A stretch of DNA of 64,000 nt from Stenotrophomonas sp. 169 (lineage in GTDB: Bacteria > Pseudomonadota > Gammaproteobacteria > Xanthomonadales > Xanthomonadaceae): positions 454,501 to 518,500 of the forward strand of contig NZ_CP061204.1 in the NCBI RefSeq assembly GCF_014621775.1. Direction: 5' to 3'. Positions 18,425 to 26,292 of the stretch are shown here, piece by piece (the stretch's first letter is position 1; every line of letters starts with the position of its first letter). The notes below the pieces were generated by a model. The model saw only the letters and a program-made list of their open reading frames with translations. It was not told the origin of the DNA and searched no databases. The translations under genes and the position numbers were made by a program.

Positions 18425-18705
18425 AGGAAGTCGTTCTCTTCGGACAACCGCGCCACTTCGCGCTTGAGCTTGGCCAGGTCCGCCTGGGCCGTGCGTTGCT
18501 CCTCGCTGAGCGAATCCCTCTCCTGTGCGCGGGCTCGCCACGTGTAGAGCTGCTGAGCCTGCAGGCCGAGGTCCTGCGCAGCCTGGGCTACACCATCGCG
18601 CCGAGCACGCTCCAGCGCCTGCACCTTGAACTCCTCGCCATAGCGTTTACGGGTCGGCGGCGGCGCGGGCTTCTGAGCACTCTTCTTGGTCGTCTTCTTG
18701 ATCAT
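18385..18705 (-). CDS. IS3-family transposase OrfA (HTH, leucine-zipper)
   Basis: 106 residues from the ATG at 18705. KRYGEEFKVQALERARRDGVAQAAQDLGLQAQQLYTWRAR is the helix-turn-helix that binds the terminal repeats, followed by a coiled-coil (LAKLKREVARLSEENDFLKKVAAHF). A longer frame from 18753 would start inside the terminal repeat, so it was not used. Overlaps OrfB in the -1 frame. Confidence 0.88.
   Translation of the reverse strand: MIKKTTKKSAQKPAPPPTRKRYGEEFKVQALERARRDGVAQAAQDLGLQAQQLYTWRARAQERDSLSEEQRTAQADLAKLKREVARLSEENDFLKKVAAHFAKGSK
18418..18424 (-). promoter_or_regulatory. programmed -1 frameshift slippery run
   Basis: Seven A residues followed by G on the minus strand (CTA AAA AAA GTG in the OrfA frame) in the OrfA/OrfB overlap give the A-AAA-AAG slippery site usual for IS3-family elements. 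Confidence 0.75.
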
Positions 18706-18952
18706 CTGGGCACCTTCAAGTTGTGATATCAAATCACTTAACCGGGTGTCCATGAAACAGGGGCTGGATCAAGTGCATGGTTTTTCTTAGGCCACGTAAG
18801 GGTGGTCCCGGCTCATGGGCGGCCGAGGCTCACTGCAATGGCCTATTGCGAACGTAGCAGCGGCCCGTCGCGGCACGCGGCCTCACATTATTTTTGCAAC
18901 TCATCCCCCGGCCGTTGCTAAGTTCGCCCCATAGCCACCCAAGGAACCTGCG

Positions 18953-19408
18953 ATGACCCGGACGTCCCCCCTGGCCCTGCTTGCCCTCTGCCTCAGCCCC
19001 GCTTTGGCCTTCGCCCAGTCCGATCGCGAAGTCGCCGAGAACATGGTCACCCGCGCCGCCAACGTATGCCCCGGCCACAGCGCCGAGCGCACCGCGCCGA
19101 CAGTGAAGAGGGTGCCGGTTGGCGCACTGCGCGTCATGATCGACCGCGGCCTGGTGATGTGCCCGGACCGGCGCCTGGATGCCTCCGCTCCGGCCGTGTT
19201 CTATGGCCGCGTGGGCGTGTTCGCCTGGAATCCGGACGCCGCTGACGCAGCGGCGGTGATCGTCAGCAAGATCGGTGAGATGACACGTAAGGACGACTAC
19301 CCGGTCGGGACGCTGGTCTGGGACGCCAAGGGAAAGGCGTTGACCCAGCAGACCGTGCCGGCGTTCGAGGCGCGCCCGGGCGCGGCGGTGCTTTACAAGC
19401 TGCGTTGA
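18953..19408 (+). CDS. hypothetical exported protein
   Basis: 151 residues with a clear Sec signal peptide (MTRTSPLALLALCLSPALAFAQS, cut near residue 22). The mature part has two Cys (NVCPGH, VMCPDR) that could form a disulfide, and a compact C-terminal half (VIVSKIGEMTRKDDYPVGTL). AAGGAACC precedes the ATG by about 6 bp. No family recognised; periplasmic location is inferred from the signal peptide. It borders the toxin island but shows no immunity-protein signature such as a lipobox. Confidence 0.65.
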   Translation: MTRTSPLALLALCLSPALAFAQSDREVAENMVTRAANVCPGHSAERTAPTVKRVPVGALRVMIDRGLVMCPDRRLDASAPAVFYGRVGVFAWNPDAADAAAVIVSKIGEMTRKDDYPVGTLVWDAKGKALTQQTVPAFEARPGAAVLYKLR

Positions 19409-19478
19409 GGTGGGGAAGGTTGGGGCGCCGCGATGGGCGGCATAGCTCAACGCGTTTAACTCTATTCAAGGAGGAAGC

Positions 19479-19718
19479 ATGCCACTCGATTTCCAGTCAC
19501 GCGTGGGCGCTGCCTACGATGCAACCAGTGGCATCACCATTCCGGAACCGCGCACTCTTCCCATGACGATGCCGGATGGTAGCCCGGGAACGGAGTACCA
19601 GTACGCGTTCTATCAGAACGGTCGACGGATTGGCGGCTTGGGAGTGTGGGGTCACAACACGACGATCAACCTTGGAGGGCGGGACGTGAGCCTGCTCGGT
19701 CCAACTTGGCCCCTGTAG
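19479..19718 (+). CDS. small hypothetical protein
   Basis: 79 residues following an excellent ribosome binding site (CAAGGAGGAAGC, 7 bp from ATG). No signal peptide. The C-terminal half (YAFYQNGRRIGGLGVWGHNT) has alternating hydrophobic/polar residues suggesting beta strands. No family recognised. Position just before the zeta-kinase pair suggests an accessory or former immunity gene, which is a guess. Confidence 0.5.
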   Translation: MPLDFQSRVGAAYDATSGITIPEPRTLPMTMPDGSPGTEYQYAFYQNGRRIGGLGVWGHNTTINLGGRDVSLLGPTWPL

Positions 19719-19913
19719 TGTTTGAACGGCGCTACGCGCAAAGCGGCTCATGAATGTCTACGGAAGTCTGGCCGGTCCAGATCCCGTAATTTCTAGGCTG
19801 GGCATAGCCCTGAGCTCATGACGCCTGACGCCTGACGCGAGTGGCCATCCTCAGGAAATGGTCGCCATGCAATACTGAGATATGCACAAACATCGATGAT
19901 AAGGAGACGCATC

Positions 19914-20261
19914 ATGTCCGTCCTGCCCCCGCCAGTCCCCTCACGTCTCGTTGAGATGCTCAGCGGATATCCGGAGCACGTCGAGCGGCTCCGAGAAGTG
20001 CTTAGTGGAGTGCTTGAGTATCCGCCATCAGTTACGCCGCGGGCTGAGCGTGCGGTTCTCGCGCTGGAAGGGCGGTTGGAAGCATTTTCCTCGGAGGCGA
20101 GAAGAGAGCTTGAGGCCGCCATTGCCAGTGGAGACGCAAGCGCGGTAGTTCAGGCCGAGGCGAAGTACAAGGTGATGTCTCGGTTGTTGTGGAGGGAGGC
20201 GTGGGCCTACGATGACGATCTCTGGAGCTACTTCGAAATGCGCGCGGATGCACCCGAATGA
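19914..20261 (+). CDS. putative cytosolic immunity protein for zeta-type effector
   Basis: 115 residues, highly helical and acidic (SRLVEMLSGYPEHVERLREV; AERAVLALEGRLEAFSSEAR; DDDLWSYFEMRADAPE), no signal peptide. AAGGAGA lies 7 bp before the chosen ATG at 19914. Its stop codon overlaps the start codon of the zeta-kinase effector gene (ATGA), so the two are translationally coupled. No similarity to epsilon antitoxins was recognised by eye; the immunity role rests on position, size and helical character, and on the fact that a cytosolic kinase toxin needs a cytosolic antitoxin. Confidence 0.65.
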   Translation: MSVLPPPVPSRLVEMLSGYPEHVERLREVLSGVLEYPPSVTPRAERAVLALEGRLEAFSSEARRELEAAIASGDASAVVQAEAKYKVMSRLLWREAWAYDDDLWSYFEMRADAPE

Positions 20262-23200
20262 GCAGCGCGTCAGACTTGCTGAGTAAGGAAGATCATGAGC
20301 GAATCTTCCGTGAGCGGATCATGCCAGAGGAGCGGCTTGCCGCGGCCACCTCTCTCGATAGCCCGAAGGCAATCATCCTTGGTGGGCAGCCCGGTGCTGG
20401 CAAGGGAGGCCTAGCGAGAGCGGCAAGTAGCGAGCTGCGCGGCGATGTCATTGCTATCGATCCTGACGCGTTGCGTGAGTTCCACCCAGATGTCGATAGG
20501 TTCCGTGAGCAGAACCCGTATCAGTGGTCCGGTCGAACTCATATGGATGCAAGTGGATGGGCAGATGAGGCCCTTGGTGCGGCATCTGATGCAAAGAAAA
20601 ATCTCATCTTCGATACAACTCTCAGCAACGGAGAATGGGCTTCGGACTCCCTGATCAAGGGTCTGCAAGAGAAGGGCTATCAGGTCGAGGTAAGAGTAGT
20701 TGCTTCGCCTAAGCTGGAGAGCGAGCTTGGGGTTGACCAGCGATTCACGGACAGCTTGGATAGGAATGGCTTCGGCCGACACGTCCCGCAAGCAGCGCGT
20801 GATGCCATCTACGAGAAGACACCCGCTAGCCTGGATTTCATCCACACTCGTACGCACGTACCTATTCGCATATTCAACCGCGAGGGAGAGCAACTATACG
20901 ACAGCCGCACAGACTCGGAACTACGATCACCCGGACAGGCGTTGACTCAGGAGCGAGACGCTCGCCTTCACGACCCGCGAGTATCCCAGCAGTTGCGGGA
21001 AGACTGGCATCGCCAAGCGGAATGGCATCGAGGTCTACCCGAGCATGCGAAGGATATCCCTCGCATGGATGCCACCAAGCAGAGTGCGCTTCTTGGAGAG
21101 CAGGCTCAGGCTAACAGCGTTGAGTTCGCGGCAATTCGCGCTGAAGGCAGCGCTACTGTCGACGCACTTGTGCGACCAGGATCGCCTGTTGCACAAGTAC
21201 CTAACCCGGAATCTGCGATGCCAGCGCTCCGTCGCGGCGGCTCAGCGGTTGGGCTAGCTGGGCTTGGGCTTGCTGCGAGCGCTTACGACGCACGTGAAAC
21301 CGGCCACCGTGTAAGCGAGCTCTTGCAGCACCACAACCCCACCGCGGCTCAGTCTGAGCTCAGCCATTTTGCCGCTCGCGGCATAGGCGGCTGGGTAGGC
21401 GGCACGCTGGCTGTCGGATTGGTTGGAAGCTCTGGTGCAGCGCCCTTGGCATTGGTGGCCGCCGACAGTTATCTATTCTCCAAAGCGCTAGAGAACGCGG
21501 CCGCACTTCACGACAGCCATGCTATCTACCGCCAGCGAGACGGGTCAGGTATTGAATGGCAGTACGACGGGCGCAACTGGGTTCGAGAGGCGTCCTTAGA
21601 CCGCACACCTGACGGAGTCGACAACCCGCAGAATCAGAGCGTTGCTGCAGATTACCAGAAGGCGCGGGAGCTAAGTGCGCGGGCCAGCGTAGTTGCAGCC
21701 GAGTTGGCGCTGGGCAAGCTACCCGCACCACAGGACCCCTTCAATATCCCCGCTCAGGCTGGTGACCAACGGGGATTGGATAATCAGAACTGGCAACTAG
21801 ACGATCAGACCGATCAGTGGATTCGCCAGATGAAGACCGGGGTGACGGGCGCCAATGATCGTGGAACGTACGCCACGGAGGTCGCGTCTCAGGCCCGCTC
21901 CGGGGAGCTGGATCAGGAAGCACGCGAGCGCATTGCGAGAAACATCACCCATGGACGCGAGTCTGTGGCAGCAGCCTATCTAGAGACGCACGCCGCCCTT
22001 CGGTCAGAGGATTTCATCAAGGATGTGCCGGCAGCCGTACAGTATGCGAGGGCAACCCCCGATGTCGTGCAAGGTTCCGACGGATTGCTGTACCGGCGTA
22101 ACGTCGACGGAGCTTGGCTGCACAATGGGACAGCAGCGCAAGGCAATCTGGCTGTTGAGCTAGAGCTCACACAAAAAATAAGGGAGCCATGGCTCGATCA
22201 GTCGAATGCTTACTTGGATGAGCTGCAGTCACGGCCTGCGCCGACTCCGGCTGATGTTGAGAGGAGCGAGCTGCTTCATCGCTATCAGACGTATGGTGTA
22301 CGTGTGCCAGATGATTGGCTGCCCGCCATCGAACAGGCGACTCAACGTACTCGTGATGCGGCCGGCATAACTGGACGCACCATGCAGGAGCTTCAACGGG
22401 GTGAGTCAGGTTTCTTCGGCGCGGACAGTTCAATAGTCCATTACCAGACAGGTTCCGATGGCATCGGTCGGCAAGTCGCGACTACCAGCACTGAAGAAAT
22501 TCGAGGCGCCTATGCCTGGCTACAAGACCAGCAGGCAGTCCAAGCGCCCGTCCCGGACTCACCGGAACTACGCATCGCCGCGCTGTCGCCCGATGAGCGC
22601 GAGGCCTACCAGCAGGCGCTGCGCGAGGCCAACCGCCAAGGCGTCTCTACGCAGGAGGCGCAGCAGGTCGCCAGCTTCGCCGCAGTCAGCGTGCACGCCC
22701 CGCTGCAGGGCGAAGCCCACGCGCCGCAGGCGGCCCTTGATTTGGAGCAGCAGCGCGATGCGGTGCCGGCACCTTCCATACAACCGCAGACGAGTCAGCC
22801 TGTTGCCGCGGCGGCCATGGCTGCAGCGCCCGGTACCGCTCCGCCGACAGAACCCGAGCGCCTTCAGCAGGCTTCGCCACGCGTGCAGCGCGAGGAGCCG
22901 CGCACCGGAACCGATCCCCGTGAGAGCGCCAAAGCGACGGACGAGGCGAGTCAACGCGTATCGCAAAGGTCGCAGCAGGCAGAAGCCTCGCCTGCATCCA
23001 CCGTTACAGCGCATCAAGCCGCTGAGGTTCAACCCCCTGCCGCGCATCCGCAGCAGGCTCCGCAGGAACGGGAGGACAGCGTGCAGCAGGGGCCACCGCT
23101 TGCCCCTGAGCCCAGCCCCGATGCATCGATCATCGCGGCCTCCGCGCAGCAGGCGCCGCCGTTGCAGCAGCCCCCCGCTGAGGGTCCAGTAACTGAGCCC

Positions 23201-23788
23201 GCTTCGCATCCACTGCCTGCCGCGAGTGCCCAGCAACTGCCTCGGGTGCCGACGCAGCATGAGAGTGAGACCGAACAGCAGCCGGTGTACTCCGCGGCGA
23301 CGTCGACAGCAGCCACTGCCGTTGCCGATGAGGCGCAGACGCTACCTCGCCACTCAGCACAGCTCCAGCCTGATCACCCAGACCACGCGCTCTACCAGCA
23401 GGTGCGCGACGGCGTGGCTGCCTTGGATGCCAAGCACGGGCGCGAGTTCGACGAAACGAGCGAGCGGATGAGTGCCAGCCTGCTTGTTCTGGCAAAGGAC
23501 AGCGGGCTTGATCGGGTGGACCACGTACTGCTGAGCCAGGCGACGCCTGAATCACACGCGGGGAAGAACCTCTTTGTGGTGCAAGGTGAGCCGGATAATC
23601 CAGCGCACCTGCGTGCCTCGATCCCTACCGAAAAGGCAGCGCAGACGCCGGTAGGACAGTCTCTGGAGCAGTTCGAAGTAGTAAGCCAGAAGCATGCGCA
23701 GGCTACTTTGGAGCGGCAGCAGGAGCACGCGCAGCTTGACCAAGTTCAGCAACAAGACGCGCAGGCGCGTTCAATGGGAATGCGCTGA
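20258..23788 (+). CDS. T4SS effector: zeta toxin kinase domain with XVIPCD secretion domain
   Basis: 1176 residues. The N-terminal zeta/PezT-like kinase has a Walker A motif GGQPGAGKGG at 42-51, IAIDPDALREFHPD at about 66-79 with the expected catalytic Asp, and LIFDTTLSNG; such kinases phosphorylate UDP-N-acetyl sugars. Two hydrophobic Gly/Ala-rich segments follow at about 325-345 and 373-405, then a long helical middle, a Gln/Pro-rich linker at about 820-1030, and the XVIPCD from about 1036 (PDHALYQQVRDGVAALDAKHG; LDRVDHVLLS; GEPDNPAHLRASIPT). The tail is Gln-rich and ends SMGMR. Starts inside the immunity gene's stop codon. It is predicted to be injected into competing bacteria by a VirB/D4-type system encoded elsewhere. 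Confidence 0.88.
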   Translation: MSSASDLLSKEDHERIFRERIMPEERLAAATSLDSPKAIILGGQPGAGKGGLARAASSELRGDVIAIDPDALREFHPDVDRFREQNPYQWSGRTHMDASGWADEALGAASDAKKNLIFDTTLSNGEWASDSLIKGLQEKGYQVEVRVVASPKLESELGVDQRFTDSLDRNGFGRHVPQAARDAIYEKTPASLDFIHTRTHVPIRIFNREGEQLYDSRTDSELRSPGQALTQERDARLHDPRVSQQLREDWHRQAEWHRGLPEHAKDIPRMDATKQSALLGEQAQANSVEFAAIRAEGSATVDALVRPGSPVAQVPNPESAMPALRRGGSAVGLAGLGLAASAYDARETGHRVSELLQHHNPTAAQSELSHFAARGIGGWVGGTLAVGLVGSSGAAPLALVAADSYLFSKALENAAALHDSHAIYRQRDGSGIEWQYDGRNWVREASLDRTPDGVDNPQNQSVAADYQKARELSARASVVAAELALGKLPAPQDPFNIPAQAGDQRGLDNQNWQLDDQTDQWIRQMKTGVTGANDRGTYATEVASQARSGELDQEARERIARNITHGRESVAAAYLETHAALRSEDFIKDVPAAVQYARATPDVVQGSDGLLYRRNVDGAWLHNGTAAQGNLAVELELTQKIREPWLDQSNAYLDELQSRPAPTPADVERSELLHRYQTYGVRVPDDWLPAIEQATQRTRDAAGITGRTMQELQRGESGFFGADSSIVHYQTGSDGIGRQVATTSTEEIRGAYAWLQDQQAVQAPVPDSPELRIAALSPDEREAYQQALREANRQGVSTQEAQQVASFAAVSVHAPLQGEAHAPQAALDLEQQRDAVPAPSIQPQTSQPVAAAAMAAAPGTAPPTEPERLQQASPRVQREEPRTGTDPRESAKATDEASQRVSQRSQQAEASPASTVTAHQAAEVQPPAAHPQQAPQEREDSVQQGPPLAPEPSPDASIIAASAQQAPPLQQPPAEGPVTEPASHPLPAASAQQLPRVPTQHESETEQQPVYSAATSTAATAVADEAQTLPRHSAQLQPDHPDHALYQQVRDGVAALDAKHGREFDETSERMSASLLVLAKDSGLDRVDHVLLSQATPESHAGKNLFVVQGEPDNPAHLRASIPTEKAAQTPVGQSLEQFEVVSQKHAQATLERQQEHAQLDQVQQQDAQARSMGMR

Positions 23789-23891
23789 ATCAGCAGAGGC
23801 TTACGTCGCCCGGGGAAGCGGAGCGACTGGTTGTCGTAGCACCCGACGCCTGTCGGCACCACCACATGGCCGTCTCTGCTGTCTTGCTGAG

Positions 23892-24791
23892 TCAGATAGT
23901 GCCATTAGAGTTCACGGTGGCCACGGTCCGAATTCTGTAGCGAGCCATCGTCGCTCGCACCGCATCCTCGATAGCCCTCCAGTCGTTGAGCAGCACACGC
24001 GGGTAGCGGATCGTCATGGAAAGACTGTCAGGAATGTCGACCACATCGTGCGTACAGCTGGCGACCTCGGGTGCATCGTCGGGAACCAGCAGGGAGCCCT
24101 CAATGACCAGCCCGTTCAAACCGTTCAGTGGCTGGTCGCACCGAATGAACGTAGTGAGCTCATCATCCCCGGAGCGGGCGACATACCACTCCTTCTCCGT
24201 CCGCGGATTCCGCACTGGCGCCTCGCCACGTTGCTTCGAGTACGCTTGGGCATAGGCGTCCATTCTCGTTTCATCAATGGTGTACGGGACGAGGCCGAAC
24301 TGCGGAGTGCCGGGAGTTAGTAGATCCAGCCGCCGTCGCGGATCTGTACGCTCGATCGCGCCGTCTTCGGTAGTCGCCTCGGTACTGGCCATGCGCTGCA
24401 GCAGCCCAGATACCGGGACCTTGTCCACGTAGTCGATCGAGACGCTGATAGCGCGGTAGTGATCCGCCATGGAGCGGGTAGGGCGCGTGCCCGGTGGGGC
24501 CGCCTTCAGGCCTGGCCACATGAGGGTTAGTCCAACGCCGCCGCCGATGGCAGGGCCGATCTGGTCATCGTAGTAGTTCGCAGGAAAAGCGAACCGGTGT
24601 GGGCCGATGCGTGCCTCCACGGGCTCGGTCGTATACGTATAACCATTCAAGGCGCGGCTTTCGGCAGTGCTCTCTGACATGGCAGCTTCCCTTTCACCCC
24701 TCTCAGTGGTGGGGGCCTTGGCGCAGGCCGTAGTGCTGAGGGCTGCGGCCACTGTTAGGGCGAGGCATCGGCTTGGTGCCTTGACACTCAT
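23892..24791 (-). CDS. orphan immunity-type lipoprotein, paralog of 25405-26268
   Basis: 299 residues. Lipobox LSTTAC at about 18-23 after a short signal peptide. Along its length it matches the lipoprotein at 25405-26268: PHRFAFPANYYDDQIGP, GVGLTLMWPG, YVDKVPVSGLLQRM, PYTIDETRMDAYAQAY, PVRNPRTEKEWYVAR, LTTFIRCDQ, SCTHDVVD, DWRAIEDAVRA. No effector gene lies next to it; it is convergent with the zeta effector and downstream of a small membrane protein gene. Likely a retained immunity gene guarding against a foreign variant of the 26293 effector; this is inference. Confidence 0.72.
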   Translation of the reverse strand: MSVKAPSRCLALTVAAALSTTACAKAPTTERGEREAAMSESTAESRALNGYTYTTEPVEARIGPHRFAFPANYYDDQIGPAIGGGVGLTLMWPGLKAAPPGTRPTRSMADHYRAISVSIDYVDKVPVSGLLQRMASTEATTEDGAIERTDPRRRLDLLTPGTPQFGLVPYTIDETRMDAYAQAYSKQRGEAPVRNPRTEKEWYVARSGDDELTTFIRCDQPLNGLNGLVIEGSLLVPDDAPEVASCTHDVVDIPDSLSMTIRYPRVLLNDWRAIEDAVRATMARYRIRTVATVNSNGTI

Positions 24792-24866
24792 GAAGCCATT
24801 CCCATGCTCTTTATCGCTCGAACTATAAAAGCAGCTCCGTCAACATTCCGGTAAGCGGTCACGCTT

Positions 24867-25151
24867 CTATGCCAAGCGAGCGACCACTGAGCTCCTGCAA
24901 GCCTCGACATGCGAATCTGCCATCGCCCGATGCTTGCCCACGTGGTATCCACCCCACGCGGCTGCCATGCCAAGGGACGCGAGGATGATTCCCACTTGCC
25001 AGCGCGTATCACGCAGGCCGGATGCGCCCAAAAGAATCAGTGCGAAGCCAATGAAACTCACGTGGTAGGCGATGGCCAGCACCAGGAAAAGCAGGCCGAG
25101 AAGTAGCAGGGCAAGGCTTAGTTTGCTACGACGGTCTGACGTATCCAGCAT
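24867..25151 (-). CDS. small two-helix membrane protein, paralog of 30952-31227
   Basis: 94 residues with hydrophobic segments LSLALLLLGLLFLVLAIAYHV, FIGFALILLGASGL and VGIILASLGMAAAWGGYHVG. AAGGAGGAACATC precedes the ATG at 25151. It shares a pattern (LALxLxGAxxxxDxRWQxG, WGGYxxGKxRAxADSxVE) with the protein at 30952-31227. Lies 75 bp upstream of the orphan lipoprotein gene on the same strand. No known family recognised; recurrence inside this island suggests an island-specific role. Confidence 0.6.
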   Translation of the reverse strand: MLDTSDRRSKLSLALLLLGLLFLVLAIAYHVSFIGFALILLGASGLRDTRWQVGIILASLGMAAAWGGYHVGKHRAMADSHVEACRSSVVARLA

Positions 25152-25240
25152 GATGTTCCTCCTTGAAATCACTGACGCTGTAGAACCGGTGCGATCGGTT
25201 GGCAGCAGACGCAGCGGCAACGATGCGACATTGCGTTGGC

Positions 25241-25270
25241 CTGCCTCTGCCTCTGCCTCTGCCTCTGTCT
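25241..25270. repeat. hexanucleotide microsatellite (CTGCCT)n
   Basis: Four CTGCCT units followed by CTGTCT and CTT, in the 253-bp divergent intergenic between the small membrane protein (start 25151) and the immunity lipoprotein (start 25405). Such runs change length by slippage and could alter promoter spacing. Confidence 0.75.
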
Positions 25271-25404
25271 CTTATCCGACATTACCGCGTGCGGGCCCGG
25301 TGTGCACCCTTCTGCCAGCTCCGCCCCCTGACCCTTCGGTGTCACGCGCGCCCCACGGCAATTGATTATAGTCACCCACAATCCCGCAATGGATCGGCCC
25401 AAGA

Positions 25405-26268
25405 ATGCACCTGATGTCTTCCTGCCGCCTGCTGGCATGTTCTCTCGCCATCGCATTGAGCGCGGGTGCCTGTGCCAAGTCGCCGTCCACCGAAAACAGT
25501 AGGAATCCCGCCATGTCGGACGCTCCGCAGATCGGTCGCACCATCAACGGCCACACCTACACTGATGCTCCCGTGGACGTGAAGCTGGGCCCGAATACCT
25601 TCCGTATTCCGGCCAACTACCTCGACAGCCAGATCGCCCCTTGGCCGGGCGAAGGCGTGTCGCTGGTGATCGAGTGGCCGGACATGAAGCCGACGGCTCC
25701 AGGTGCGCGGGCGAATCCGCGGGCCAATGATTTCCGGAAGGAGATTTCGGTGCTCATCAACTACGTCGATCGGGCGCCCATTGAGCGCATGCTGGAGCGA
25801 TATTCCTCCAACGATTCCATCACCGAAGACGGCTCCGTAGAAGAAGGAGACCCCCGGGATCGCCTCGATCTGCGCAGGGCGGAACCTGAGGTGATGGGAC
25901 TCATCCCCTACGCCATCGACGAATCAAAGATGGCCGCCTATGCCAAGACGTACGAGACCGCCTACGGTAAGGCGCCGGTTCGCAACCCGGCCTTTGAGGG
26001 CGACTGGTACGTGTCGCGCGGCACTGATGGCGAACTGACCAGTTTCATCAAATGCGACAGCAAGGCGTTCCGTGAGGATGGCGTTCGCTTGGTTGGCAAC
26101 GAGTTGGTCAACGAGCCCGGCGATACCGCCGCAAGCTGCATCCACTACTTCGTCGATGTGGAAAGCAAGCTCTCGATCAGCATGGATTACAAACGCGCCT
26201 TTCTTAAGGATTGGAAACGCATCGAGGACGCTGTCCGTGAGCTGCTCAAGCGCAGCCGGTCAGTTTGA
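25405..26268 (+). CDS. putative immunity lipoprotein for effector at 26293
   Basis: 287 residues. Signal peptide and lipobox (ALSAGAC, Cys at about 23) followed by Ala-Lys, predicting a lipidated periplasmic protein. The mature part repeats the family signature also seen at 23892-24791: TFRIPANYLDSQIAP, SLVIEWPDMKP, LINYVDRAPIERML, PYAIDESKMAAYAKTY, PVRNPAFEGDWYVSR, SFIKCDSKAFREDG, SCIHYFVDV. It ends 24 bp upstream of an XVIPCD effector gene, the usual immunity-effector order in xanthomonad T4SS clusters. Function by context; the fold was not recognised. Confidence 0.75.
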   Translation: MHLMSSCRLLACSLAIALSAGACAKSPSTENSRNPAMSDAPQIGRTINGHTYTDAPVDVKLGPNTFRIPANYLDSQIAPWPGEGVSLVIEWPDMKPTAPGARANPRANDFRKEISVLINYVDRAPIERMLERYSSNDSITEDGSVEEGDPRDRLDLRRAEPEVMGLIPYAIDESKMAAYAKTYETAYGKAPVRNPAFEGDWYVSRGTDGELTSFIKCDSKAFREDGVRLVGNELVNEPGDTAASCIHYFVDVESKLSISMDYKRAFLKDWKRIEDAVRELLKRSRSV

Positions 26269-26292
26269 TCGAAGCAACCAGAGGGGCAGGAC

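Larger units (their letters stand above)
17513..18771 (-). mobile_element. IS3-family insertion sequence
   Basis: 1259 bp. Imperfect terminal inverted repeats of about 35 bp: left end TGATCTAGCCCCCCAATCAT.. and, reading inward from the right, TGATCCAGCCCCTGTTTCAT.., both continuing GGACAC..GGTTAAG. Two overlapping frames encode OrfA and OrfB. A clear target-site duplication was not found (ATC on the left, AGT on the right), so either the ends are one or two bases off or the flanks have changed. Confidence 0.88.

Noticed and set aside
17510..18774. target-site duplication flanking the IS3 element
   Set aside because: Bases next to the inverted repeats (ATC and AGT) do not match, so no duplication is claimed.
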